From contig OX463778.1 of the NCBI GenBank assembly GCA_949825025.1, forward strand, positions 50,554,829-50,618,828: DNA of 64,000 nucleotides. The letters run 5' to 3'. This DNA is from Siphlonurus alternatus (taxonomy: Eukaryota; Arthropoda; Insecta; Ephemeroptera; Siphlonuridae). The notes below the pieces were generated by a model that was not told where the DNA came from, did not search any database, and was given only the letters and a program-made list of their open reading frames with translations. Positions 1-13,200 of the stretch are shown one piece after another. Position numbers and translations under genes: made by a program. Within the stretch, counting starts at the first letter, position 1; the number at the start of each line of letters is the position of its first letter.

Positions 1-857
1 AATATTTAAATTTATATTACTTTGTCAGTAATTTTACTTTTTTTTTCTTGTGATTTCATAAAAACAACCTCACAAGAAAAATCTCACAATCTACAATCAT
101 CTATTGATTGTTTTTATATGTTGCTTTTTTTTTAATAAATAAATAAATTATGTATTTTTCTTAAATTTGTGGCACAACTGAAATAATTGTTACTGACAAA
201 AAATAAATAAAATGGAGAAATTTGGGAAATGTTTATACCAAGCACAGGGCCACTACTAATTAAAATCCTTCAATAAATAAATAATAACCGTGAGTTACAC
301 TTGCTAACAAAAATTCCCTGTGGTCCAATTTTATGGCACAGCGTTACATTACTAACTTGGAGGCAAACTTGATGAACAAACAAAAAGTTGACGTTCACAC
401 TTTAACAAACATTTACTGTGGCAGTGACCATTTTAAATTTATATTCTTCACAAAGTGTATGGTGTATTTATAACACTCCTGTCATTCTTAATTTTTTTTA
501 AGTCTCATTTGACAAAAAAGAAATTAATTTAAATTGTCACCAATAGAAGTGTGGCAGGTTTACACTTGGCAGTGATAGGTTTACATTTAACATTGTCCAT
601 TTTCAATCCTATTTATACAATTTATGGAACAAAAATTATGTATCTATGAGAAAAAAAAAATATTAAAAATTAGGTCATGTAGACCTGTAACTTATATACA
701 AAAACTCTTACACACACATTTGTGATTATGGAGTCAGGATTTAAATATATGTAAAAAATGACATCCATTGAATATTTAGGGCACAATTGTGGCAGAGTGT
801 TAGCTATTCATTTCGCCACTGGCAGTGATCGGCTTTAGCTGGTTGATTTTTCTCTTT
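1..857. other. Noncoding AT-rich left edge
   Basis: No open frame of note and no recognisable repeat. It is either downstream intergenic sequence or a distal 3' UTR of the jing/AEBP2 gene. Confidence 0.4.
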
Positions 858-863
858 TTTATT
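858..863 (-). terminator. Candidate polyadenylation signal for jing/AEBP2
   Basis: AATAAA on the minus strand, about 190 nt past the stop codon, the first canonical signal downstream. Longer 3' UTR forms cannot be excluded. Confidence 0.4.
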
Positions 864-1048
864 TAGAAACCGCTGAAGACGTTTTCTTAAAATATCAAAG
901 AGATGATGATATTATAATTTATAATTAACTAATAACTTATTTACAAGAATGTGTTGCAAGCGAGCGACACTATGGTACACAAACTAATAAAAACCCTGAG
1001 AGTTGGTTGCTGTTACTGTTGTTGCGTTGAGTAAGGCTGGCTGGTTTG

Positions 1049-1241
1049 TCAAGAGGTGCTTGTGGCACTTGCACTGCTTGCTCGAGGCTTGCTGAGGGGC
1101 TTGCGGGGCTTGCGTATGGCCTTTGAGTGTGGGGGCAGCAGCGAGTGGTGCAGTGTTGCCGACGCAGAGGGAGACAGCTGGGACAGGGGCACCACTTGTG
1201 TCTCCTGCACATCTTTCTCACGCATCCACTCATCAGGCAAA
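1049..1241 (-). CDS. jing/AEBP2: jing/AEBP2 coding exon 8 (C-terminus and stop)
   Basis: Acceptor CTATTTAG|TTTG. The split codon gives Ile, so the product reads ED-I-LPDEWM, matching the family motif. The tail is basic and Ser/Pro-rich ([10 protein letters not shown]) and ends with TGA at 1049-1051. Confidence 0.9.
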
Positions 1242-4200
1242 CTAAATAGACGAGAAAGAGATTAGTATATGTGTTCATAGAAATTTAATTAGCTTGCAGC
1301 CACACACGAAAATTCCTCTTTTACACACAATTAATTTATTGAAGCAATACTTTGCAAATTGTGTTAAGCCTTTCATTCTTAATACGTTTAGTAAATTACA
1401 ATATGTAATAATTAGTCAGTCAGCTCTTTTTGTTAACATTTCAGTTACTCACATGTCCTCTGGCATCCAGCGCACCAAGACCTTGGGCGTTCCGTCCATC
1501 TCGACTCTCCTCGCCAGCACCTGCACACACAACACATTCATTACCTCAAGCACTGGTCTTCAGAGAGGCTCTGGCTCGCAGCAATGTTACTGCATCGACT
1601 CAGGGCAACAGAACCTTCTTCGATTGATGTCACTTTTACATAAAGTTTTCTAGCTTAACTCATCATAGCAATGTTCCAACCTCAAAGTTGATATCCCTAG
1701 CAAGTGCAGTAGAGACAAAATGTTAAATTTTAGAATCAAATAACAGTTTAACATAAGCTTGACGTAAGCAAATACTTCTGACACACTAAAGAAGAAGAAT
1801 ATTTATAAATCATCTGTGCCCTAAGCTGAGACAAATCTTGAACACAGAAGACAAATACAGTAGTTATTTTTTAATTTTTACATGGCAGTATTTGGTTATA
1901 GGAGCTTATGCTATGAGGGGAACGTAGAGCCTGAATGCCAGGTACAATGAGCCTGTTGCCAGAGCAAACAATGAGACCGGCATACTCACCTTGCTGCGAA
2001 GGGCCACGTGGTTGCCGGCAGACAGCTTCTGCTCGTCCTGAACGTTGGAAACGTTCTGCATCTGCTGCTGCGTGAAGCTCAGCAGTCGGTGCTGCACCCC
2101 CTCCATCATGCCCGTGTCAATGTAGTCAAACATGCGTGCTGAAACAACAAGTGAACGCTCAGCAATGGTTCAAGGCATCAAGTTGTTGCCATATTTACAA
2201 GTGGAGATATATTTATTATACAATTGCTATAACTTAACTTATTTTCAAACAAAAGAAAAGAAAACAATTTAAGTGCTCATAACGTATTCATTCATACTGA
2301 CTTCTGGATTAGTACAGCCTAATCATAAGTAAATTTTACCGGTATCGTTCTCTTGGGAAAACTTTACAATCTCAATTGACAATTTTATTGGTCAAAAATG
2401 ACATATTTTCCAACCAAATTTAATAAATTCAGTGCATTAGTTATTTCTAAACACTCCCACTTTAATTCTACAAAAAATTGTTCTTACGACGATCACTAGT
2501 TTCTGTTTTGTAGGAAGGAGGTTCTCCTTACCTGACCAGGGCTGTCGTCGAAGCCGCAGTTTCTTGCCGTTACGACGAAACAGCTTGTTGTTGGCTGCAT
2601 CGGTGCTGCGACGTGTGCCGTTGCTGGTAGTGCCATTGCCCGAGATGCTTGCTGACGGGTTGTTGAAGTGGCCGTTGACGTGTCGCTCCAGAGAACCCTG
2701 AGTGAAAAGCAAAAATCGTCAATATTAGGTGAGACCCCAGTAAAACAAACAGCAAGCTACAACTTTGTAGAAAATGAACCAAGCTGATCAGTTGCACCTC
2801 ACTAGGAATTTGATACAGTATAACATACGGACGGTATGATCAATTTAGTACAATTAAAGTCAATACAGTAATTAAAGGTATACAGGCCTCAAATTACAAA
2901 TTAGACAGACATTAAGTGTTGCTCAAGTTTATAATCAACATTCGTATTATTTTTACCTGCGCGCGATGCGTCTGTGCGAAGTCGCGCTGTAAAGAAAGTC
3001 CTTGCTGACGTCACAACTCACAGCTGGCACTGATTAGCATTGAGTTGTGACGTCATCAAGGACTTCGTGACGTCATCAAGGACTAAATTTCTTACTTTGA
3101 ACTGCGACTTCGCACGGATGCATCACACGTGGAAAAAAATTATGCGAATGTTGATTATATACTCTAAACCCACTTGGTGACTGTCTAATTTGTATTTTGA
3201 GGCCTGTATGCCTTTAAGAGCATGCTTTTACTTTATCATTATTTATTTCAGTAGAATACAATGTTCATTAAAGTTCTTATTGGCAGATTCACCCATTTGA
3301 AGTTGAGGGCAAAAATTAAAGGTAACGTTATAAAAAATAAATATAAACACAGTAAATATACAAATTATGGTGTGATTTGTAGTTTTCATGGAGGAAAAAA
3401 GGAGGTTACAAGAGAGGAGAGAAGAAATCGCCTCTCTATTGGCTTGCAGGTTTACATTACAATGGCTTCAATAGCCCAAAATTTGAATCTTACATTAGGA
3501 AGGTCTAAAATGACTGCATTTCCTGCAAACAGCTGTTTCTGGATGCATGATTAATTCAATTATACAGTGTACCGAAAATCAACTGGTGACAGAAAGTGAA
3601 TTGTCATAAAAGATCAAAACTAGCTTTAAAGAATAAGCAATAAAAATAAAATAAACATAGGACTGAATACACATTCTCAAGGGCTGACCATAATACACAC
3701 CTGAGAGCTGAAGCGCAGGCCACACCCGTCGACAATGCAGCGGAAGGGCTTGCTACCTCCATGGCTCAGCACGTGGCGCTCTAGCCACGACAGAGAGCAG
3801 GACGTACGGCCATACACCTTGCAGCCCACCCACAAGCACACAAACTGTTGCTCATTGCACAATTGGGGGTTCACATGCTGGCTCTGTAAACACAACTCAA
3901 GTTAGCACATTGCCACTGAAATTGCAGTAAGGAAAACATTAGTAGTGCAAGGAAGGCCTCATGAACTGTAACAGTAGGCAAAAATTAAAACTTAAAGTTG
4001 CCTATGATATTTTAGAGATAGAAAAATAAAATTCATTTCTGCTACGATGTTTTGACTGAACTCCATGCATTAGTTTGGTTGGTATTTAGGGGGACACTTT
4101 TTATGGTCTTGTATGCCCCAGTCCTACCAAGACCACTGTAAATGAGGACAAAACTTTCATTCCTCTCTTGTTGTCAGGTCTATGGCAAACTCACCTGGAG

Positions 4201-7200
4201 GTGCTCTAGCAGTTTGGAGCCGCAGCGCAGATCATGCTCGCAGTTGGTCCAGCAGCAGCGCACACTCTCCTCTGTGTCCAGTCCGCCTGCCTGGCTTCGC
4301 TGAGCCACTGGAAAGCGGATCACTCGAGGTGCAGACAGGATGGGAGACAGCGGGGCAGCCACCACACTTTCAGTCTGTAAGCAGCAAAATGTCAGATATC
4401 TCACAATGACGTTAGTCAGAGAAAAATCATCAACTGACAACAATTTGAAGTAAAATTGTGAATGACAAGATTTAGGAAATTATAATAAAACCTTTAAACA
4501 CTTGGAATTTATGTGGCAATTTGTGCTTGAGTAGCAGTTATTTACTTTGATCTCACCTTATTATTATTTTCAGCCTGTAGAGAAGCCACCTCCTTACAGC
4601 TTGTGTTGTCAATCACATTGGTACTGACTGCGGGAACGAGGAACTTGCCCTCCACACACAGTCCCGCACTCAAAGTACGGACGACAGTTTTTTCCGTCAG
4701 AAGCTCTGCTCGCGGCGAGAGACACAGTCTCTTGGGCTGTAGGGCCTCTATGGAAGAACTCAACACATCAGGAATTTTCACCTCCAAGCTCAGTCTGTTC
4801 ACAACTCGAATATCTTTCTCTAACAACGCTTTGCTTGGCAGGCTTACTTCAACACTTGACAGCAAACTTAGCACATTATTAGATTTATTATCCAAATCTA
4901 ATAACGTGCTAGGCTGGCTGCTAATGATCAAGTCATTTCTCATTCCGTTTTTTGTGGATTTCACTTCAGCCTGAAGACTAAGTCTGCGAGCACGTTTCTT
5001 CTCAGGTTTCCCCTGACTGGAATCGCTGACACACTCTGTTGCGCCACTCTGTTTCACACAGTCTGTTGAGGAGTCTTCGCTGTGCTGGGACGACTGCTCA
5101 GTGGTTTCCGATGGCAGAGATGCCTTGCTCTTCATAGACTCCGAGTCTAACAACAAGGTGAGGATCTTGCTTCCCCTCGATTCCTTTTCAGATAACAACG
5201 CAGGTTGAACACAAACCTCCTTGGCAGTGGGTGAGCTCTCTGCATAAATTCTAAAAAACTTATTTACACCTTCTTTTTTAACACCATTTTTCAACTGTCC
5301 TTTCTTTGCCAGCAATGAAACGTTTGATTTCTGACTTGCTGGTGTAGCTTTAATTTGAGTTTTAAAATATTCTGTTATTTTTCCTTGACCTTTAATTCCT
5401 TCGTTAGCTAAATTAACTTTAGGTAAAGTCCACTTTTGTTGTTGTAGTTGTTGCTGCTGGGTTTGTTGCTGTTGTTTTGGAATTTCTACATTATTATTTA
5501 TTTTAGGATCTAATTTCTGTTGAAAACTTTGTTTTTGGTGATTATTTAAAGTTACTGGCTGGTATGGTATAAGACTAGTTGTGTTTGTAGAAAGATTATT
5601 ATTGTGATTTACATTAATTGGTGTTCCCGAGTTTCCTGAGTTGGGTCTAAATCGTTTCGGCGTGGAAGTTGTGTTACACGTGTTGAAGGGGTAAGGTCTC
5701 TTCTTGGTGGTTCTGCAGGTGGAGGTTGGGGGTGGTGGACAAGGTTTCTGTTGCTGGTAGGGTGGCCAGCATGGGTCTGGTGGCCGTGGCTCCTCTTCAG
5801 TAGGGAGACTGGAGTCGTCCAAGGGCAGCCCCATAGCAGGGGGGGAAGGGGAGTCCTCACTCTCCTCAGAGTGCTCGGGGAACTCTTCGGGGCTCCGCAC
5901 AGCCTCCTCTGAGGCTGGACTTGAGTACGGAGAGCCGGGCTCTGTGATGTCGCTGTGGCCGCTACATGCTGAAGAAGAGGAAGAGGAGGAGCTGCAGTCT
6001 GTTGAGCTCAGCACCACCACACCACTGCAACAACAACAACAAAAAATTACATTAGTACACTGAATAGAGCAGAACTTTGTTTAAGAAATAACTTCAAAGC
6101 AGCAAACCATTCCATCATGAAATTTTTAGCTATAAAGACAAATTACAGCTGCAAAAGCGATATGTTAACACTGCCTTCACTATAAGTTGAATTATCTAGA
6201 TTAATTTTTGTTGTAATAGAATTAAATGATCTAAAGGTGGATTCACATGGCAATTTTTATCATGCGACGCGACGCGAGTAATGCGCACTTGCTGTAACAT
6301 CCATTGGCGGCCATATTTGGCGATTAAAAGAAAAAGAGCAACGTAATTAACGCGATTCCCGGCGAATTCGTCGCCGCATAGAATTTCACAGCTTTTACGT
6401 CAAAATCGCGTCGCATCGCCGTTGTCGCCATCTGAATCCGCCTTAAGAATATTGCATCAAATATTCCAATATTTCCAATGTTCAAGTTCAAACACTAATT
6501 TTGTAACATTATAGCTTTGTTAATTATTTTATATATTCTACATTCATATTATAGTATGCCAGTTAGGCCACATTGTTAAAAACTTTCGTACCATGGCCTC
6601 GTTTCGGTCATAATTCAAAGTGTTAGCGGAAGTCTATAACCATTCGATCATATAAAATTAAAACTCCTTTATTAACAATAGCAAAGTTAATTAGATGCAA
6701 TTAAAACGTCATGGCAACGTCAAGCTTCAAGTGCTTGAGCTAGGTCATGGTCTGCACAAAAATATACGCTGGCGAACGAAGGCATGCACGCCGCTACTCA
6801 AGAGTCGCGCAGCAGCCAGCTCTCATTGCGTCATCGTCATTAAACAAACACTGTAATGACCCACCGCCGTCTCACAGTTTTAATGGTTCCTTGTATGGAG
6901 GCTGACAACAATAACATCAATCCATGCAGCCATAAAATTGTCATGAAGCTCAACACCACGACAACTATTAACAAGAAACAAAAATGACTTTATATTAGAG
7001 CGTTACTTTTTTTAATCAACAAATATGAATTACGCGTAAACTCTAGTAAATGTATGACATTTATATTGATGATAAACAGATTTACAATGTCACGTGAATG
7101 TTATTATAATATTGTTAAAGGACACAAAACTATTATGCATGCATATCATAATAGTCATTATATAATACAGCGAATTTACATTACTATACTGTATAATATC

Positions 7201-10200
7201 CTCTATTATGTAACAGGAATTATATTTTATAAATCTATCTTCATTGTTAGAAGGTATATTGATAATATTATATAATACATGATATAGTTATGTAAGTGAA
7301 TGTATACAACATTAATATTACTAATAAATAATAGAAGAACTTTTTTTATATTATATCATTGTGATGTCCTTTACATCACACATTATTAAATACAGTACTG
7401 TATGTATTATATGATTTCACTTGTACAGAGCAGAGAGATAGGATTTAATCCTACAAGCTTTCTGTAACGACTCAATGCTTAATCGTACGTGTAATATTTT
7501 ATGTCATGCAGACGATTGGCCTAGTTTCTAAGCGTGCATTATGCACGTCATAAAATGAAAGAGTCAGACGCAGCTATTTCTCATGCAAAGTCAAGCGTCA
7601 TTTTCATTACTCATAGTTTCATAATACTTCAGTCACAGCACGCGACGACCTACGACAACACCAACAATTAATGCATGACGACATAAAACTATTATTGCAA
7701 CTGCGTGGGCTGAGCATGATGCAGATCTGACGCTCTCGTTTACTGCATAAGCTATAAATATAATAGACAAGTAGTTAATCTACGTCACATTTGCCGAGAT
7801 TTGCATGTCTATTAGAATCGTAAACTTTAATTACAATAATTGTATAATTTAAAAGACATTTCTATAAATATATAATAATAAAGAAAAAGGGGGTAATCAT
7901 TTAAATACGCCAAGTGTGACGACGGGAAGTGGTGTAGTTTTTAACATCACTGTATTAAAAGTAATATTTATTTTTGCTTTTTTTATTTTCTTAATTTACA
8001 GTGCTTTAAATTTAATAGTGAAGTCACAATGTGCGGATGCAAGGCTTGGCAGTCCTGGTCGCGTCGTCACGCCGCAGTACTCGGTCATTCAGCCAGCCGG
8101 GACAGACCATGTTGGTGGTGCTGAATGGAGCGGGGCCCACGACTCGCTCAGCATGCAACCAGACACAACAGCAGAGTCCGCTACACAAAAGGAGCGAGCA
8201 GCCTGCAGGGCGGAGTCAGCACATCGCACGCTGTTATTACACCCAACACAGCTATAATGAAATTCGCACATAAGGGTATTCAGTATGTTACTGACAGCTA
8301 TCACCCTTCACACTTAAACAGAGTATTTTTTATTATTATTTAATAAGATTTGAAGCTAGATTAATATTAAATTATATTTTTAACACTACAATATTAATAT
8401 AAATTTGTATAAAACAAAGAACATTGCATATTATATAGAAAATTCGAGTAATTCGACCCATATTAAAATGACGTAAATATTATACAGCGAAGCGATCACC
8501 CGCAGTACATATTTTTTTTGTTGCAGATGACTTGAAAATATTGAAATAGGCATTTATTTATCAGTTCTATTAGTCAGTACTTGTTTACAAAACTATTGTA
8601 GCCTGCGGGTGTCTGCATCACGAATATATACAATAAATATATATATAACTGTACTTCATTTATGTTCCGATACATTGAATCGGGAGTAAATTAAGTTGTG
8701 TATGTGCCGTGTTGCGCGATGTCGCACCCAACGCGCGACTGTCCAGCGGAATCTGTGACGTAAGCGACGAGGATCGCGAATCCGACTGAGAGCGCGAGCC
8801 CGTCACAGTTCCCACGCGCTACGCGCGGACTCTCGCTTTTCTTGGCGGCGACGTGCGGGAAAAGTTCAACGGGTCCAGTAACAGCAGCACAATCGGCTAG
8901 AGCACCGCCAGCATGCCTGCCGCGGCCAAACAAGTTCAATGCCAATATCCCCTCTCTCTCCCTTTCAATCACTATATGATAATCTTATATTTTTTTATCG
9001 TTACGTTTCTAGTGTGTGAGGAGCGCATGCTGCTGCTGTCGCTCAACCGCATGATTGAACGACGTCTGCAAATTGCATCCAATGTAACGTGGCAAAGGAT
9101 ATTCCCAGATATTATAACATGATTGATTTTACACGAAACCATGCGTAAATCAAAGTTTTTGCTATTCGTTGGAAGAAGGTAACAGAGGAAAAAAAAATTG
9201 TTGCAAAGGTAAAAAAAAAAAATCAAATTAAAATATCATGATTGCATTTCTTATCCAAATGCAATAAAATAATATAAAAATCTTAACCACATCTTGCATG
9301 ATATGCAGCCGGCATATAACTAAAAAAAAAATCGTTCTGTTGTCATTGGTCTACTTCATTTCTGATGACAAGATCCGTGGAAAAAAATGAAATTTATTCC
9401 ATCTGCTGCGAATCTCTCATGCAATCTAGAGAAATAGTAGCTGCTGGAATCTAGAATATTAAGCAGGCAAATCATGCACGATCGGGCTCCAAAAACCTGA
9501 ATGAATTAAGATGCATGGCGACGTGTGCATAAATCGAGAAAAGTTTGACAAACTACAGCAGCAGCAGGAGTGTTATTATTATTAAAGCCTGGGAACGGAT
9601 ATATTATACAAGCAGTCGGCTCTTTTGTTGGCGGACGGGTTGGCGATCGACAAACAGGGTGGGGAGGTAGCTCGCAACCTGGAGCGAACATCTCACTGAT
9701 TAGTGTCGTGAACGATAAGCACGAAATTATAGATAACTGCATACCACGGAAATTCCTTACTCCAAAGTTCATTGTTATCACGACAGTAAAAATATCGAAG
9801 GCCATGAAAATTTAAATAAAAGTAAAATGTTGTAAACCTCGTTATAAATCCGTGATCAATAACGTACTGTCTGCTACTTTTAATTAGAATGATGTGTGCA
9901 GTATGGTCGACACTTGACGGTTAAACAAAATCGATATTAAATCGTAAAAATAATAATTTTCAAGACTGCTGATTTAAAAATAATTTCAGTGTCGGCGCTG
10001 AACAGTAAGTACCTCCAGTTTGACGCTCCCTGCTCGGAGTTATGTGACGCGAGATCGCGCTGGGAGGGGGACGACCGAACAGGTTTGGGTGCATAGTTGG
10101 CCAGCAACAGTCCCGCCGCCACTACTGGAGACTGCTGCCTGCTGGTCAGCATAATACAGCTTCACAGTTCCCATCCAACAGGGCGCACACGACGAGGAGG

Positions 10201-13200
10201 GGGGCATGACCGGTACTTGCTGCTGCCGCACAGCCGCGCAATGACCCTCCCTCCATACGTAATACGTATGGCAAGTATACTTACAGAAAGAAAGCAGTCA
10301 GCGACTCACGGCCACTCGCGACTGCATTACCCAGGTCAGGATAAGAGACTCCTCAAGACGCATCCGACACAAATACAAGGAAACCTCTTACTACATTACA
10401 CGTTTATACGTCAATCTGTGTACATTGTAGATTTTTATTACATTAATATAATATGGAGCATCTCATTAAAGTTGACAACTTTACAACGTCATCTGCATAA
10501 ATTTGCAGGGCATCTTAATATTTAAAGAAAATTAATTGACAAACAACATTAATTAACTTGATGTAATTTTAAACATCTCGGGGCATGACATTACTCCTGA
10601 ATGCTGGCAGTGTCACGCAGGCGCGGATCCAGAAAAAAATTCGGGGGGGGGGGGGGGGGCTGCCTCCATAAGGCCATAATGTTAAAAAAAATTGGAGGGG
10701 AAAATGCCTATATTGCCCATGGTTAAATCCAAAATTTCGGGGGGGCTGCAGCCCCCCAGCCCCTGGATTCGCGCCTAATGTCACATAATCTATAAATTGG
10801 AGCCTTTTAATTTTTTGGGGATGCCTTGGCAGGCAGCTCTATTTACTCTTCGCAAATTTGCAAATATGCGCATATCTTTATCTACAGTATAATAAGCTGC
10901 AGCTCCTAATAATCAGGCAAGGCAGCATGGTATTATATAGATTATAATTATTATAAAGGACATTATAGGTTTAACGTCAGAAAGTCGGACTGTGCGATAT
11001 CTTTTAGTCTGCAGAAGCCAATCCCTCTTTTACATGCCATGCATGCAATTATGTTGAAATAAATATTTATTAACTGCTTATTATAATAAGAGGAACCGCG
11101 GAAACCAATCTGATTAATCCTATAAGTGGGAAATAAGAATAATGAGGTATAGCTATATGTTATGTATGATAAGCGTTGTAAATAAATCCATCAATATTTC
11201 GTTGCATGCATTCAAATTTTTACAAACATTCCCCTGAACATGCGCATTCAAGAGACTCAACGAGAGCGTCAATTTGCAGCAAATAAAAAGAAATACTATA
11301 AGTCTGAATAGTAATTCCGTACTGCGATGTTGGCACATATGCAGTTTAGTACGAAGCTGTATAAAGGGCGATCTAAGATAATTACTTGGTCTGAGCCACG
11401 GAGGAAATGCTACGTGTCTAGTCCATTAGTCCATTATACATATATATGGACTTTCCGATATTATGACTTGACCCATTGGAACCATGGAATTTACCCAAGT
11501 TCACCAAATTAAAATACAAATAGTCCTAATTAATAGTCTATAATAATAGTGAAAACTCACAAGCGTGAGTAAGAAATACAGTACGATGTATATTTACGAG
11601 CCCAGTGAAATTTGCTACATGTTGCCAAGTGACAGGATACGCAAAGAAAAAGTGAGGCGAGCTGCAGTACCAATTAGTGGGCAAGCGAAAAGTGGACGGC
11701 ACGTGTACGTGGGCGAGAGCCTAGAACAATTGATAGTTTGTCTATGCAGCCACAGGTCAGAATTTAGCCAAAATACACTATCTATAATATATTCAGAGCT
11801 AAGACCTTTCAACATTACTTTCACAAGTTAATTAAGCGTGGGAAAATATCATTATCACATCTTGGATTTAAACATAATTTTTATACACTTTGAAGTTACT
11901 GAATTCAAAGCGACCATTTTTTTTTTCTACCATTCCGATCCCATAATGTCATGGTGCTAAAAATCAAAATTTGCTCCAGCTGATGAGCTTGGCAATGATG
12001 ACGTCAGTAAAAACTTCAGTTGATCTGCGTGTGTTCCTGGTGTTCCGCGCACGCTCCGCGGCTCCGCTCGACGGCAAGCAAGGCGACGACCCAAGTCTAC
12101 CGCTCCGCTCCCGACCAAGGGGAGGAGGGGAAGTGTGGGCAGCCAGCCTTGCCCTCCGTGGGAAAATGCGCTGTTGCCATGTCTACAGATACCCCTCCTC
12201 CTCCTCCCCCTGCTCCCGCCTCGCGAGTCGCGAGCACGCATCCATCCCGCTTCCCCCCTCGGGCGAGACGAGAGCAGGCAGTCCCTTTCATTGTCCGCCC
12301 GTCCGCCTGCCTGTACTTACTTCATCACGAACTCTCTCTCGTTCGCACTGCCAACGCAACGTCGAGTTCAGTTCGCTCATACATATACGTGTACAGAACA
12401 CCCCTCTTGCTTGCAGATTATAATCCAACTAATGACAAATTTTATCTAAACAATAGAAGTGTTAAAAGTTGCCTCCCCTCGCTTACGTTACACTTTTTTC
12501 TCTATTTAAAGTATTTTGCTTTACATTGATTATGACAGCACAATTAACAACGGTGAAACAGTGGGAATTTATGGCAGTGATGAAGTTGGGAGCATCGACA
12601 TTGTCGTGTTTTAATGACCCACTGATATAATGACCTGTAATCAAAATATTTAACAGCGTGTGCTTTTTATCCAAGTAATTCAATTACCGTCTCATGCATA
12701 TTTTAAACATTTCCGACACTTCAAAGAAAAAAATTAAAACAGCAGAAATGTTGTAACATTTCAATTAAAAGACTTATATATATAAATAATAAATTTTATA
12801 ATTTTAATGAATGCCAACCAGATCATTTAACCTCCCAATTCATAACCAAACTTTGTAACTTTCATTCACTCCATTAGCTATACATTGAAAATATCATTAA
12901 TAAAAGAATAATCAAGTTACACGGCAAATTAAAACACTCTTAGTCCAAGATAATAATTGTTTCCCTTATGTTCAAAAATGTTGCATGCAGATATTAAGAC
13001 TTGACGCGATGTTATCACAAGTCGGCACGACAACACCATATTACCGGGGGAAAAAATTCTATTAGTTTTTCTTTCCTTTATTACTACACGTTACGTTTTA
13101 TGACTTTGAACAATGCACATTAAGTTCTTTACAACTTGGGATATAGCAAACTTATTATTATTCATTTTTATTATTTTTTGCAACTATTTGTATGTTAAAA

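Noticed and set aside
10264..10330. Minus-strand GTAAGTA donor as another alternative first exon of jing
   Set aside because: All ATGs upstream of it run into an in-frame stop before the donor; at most a noncoding 5' exon.
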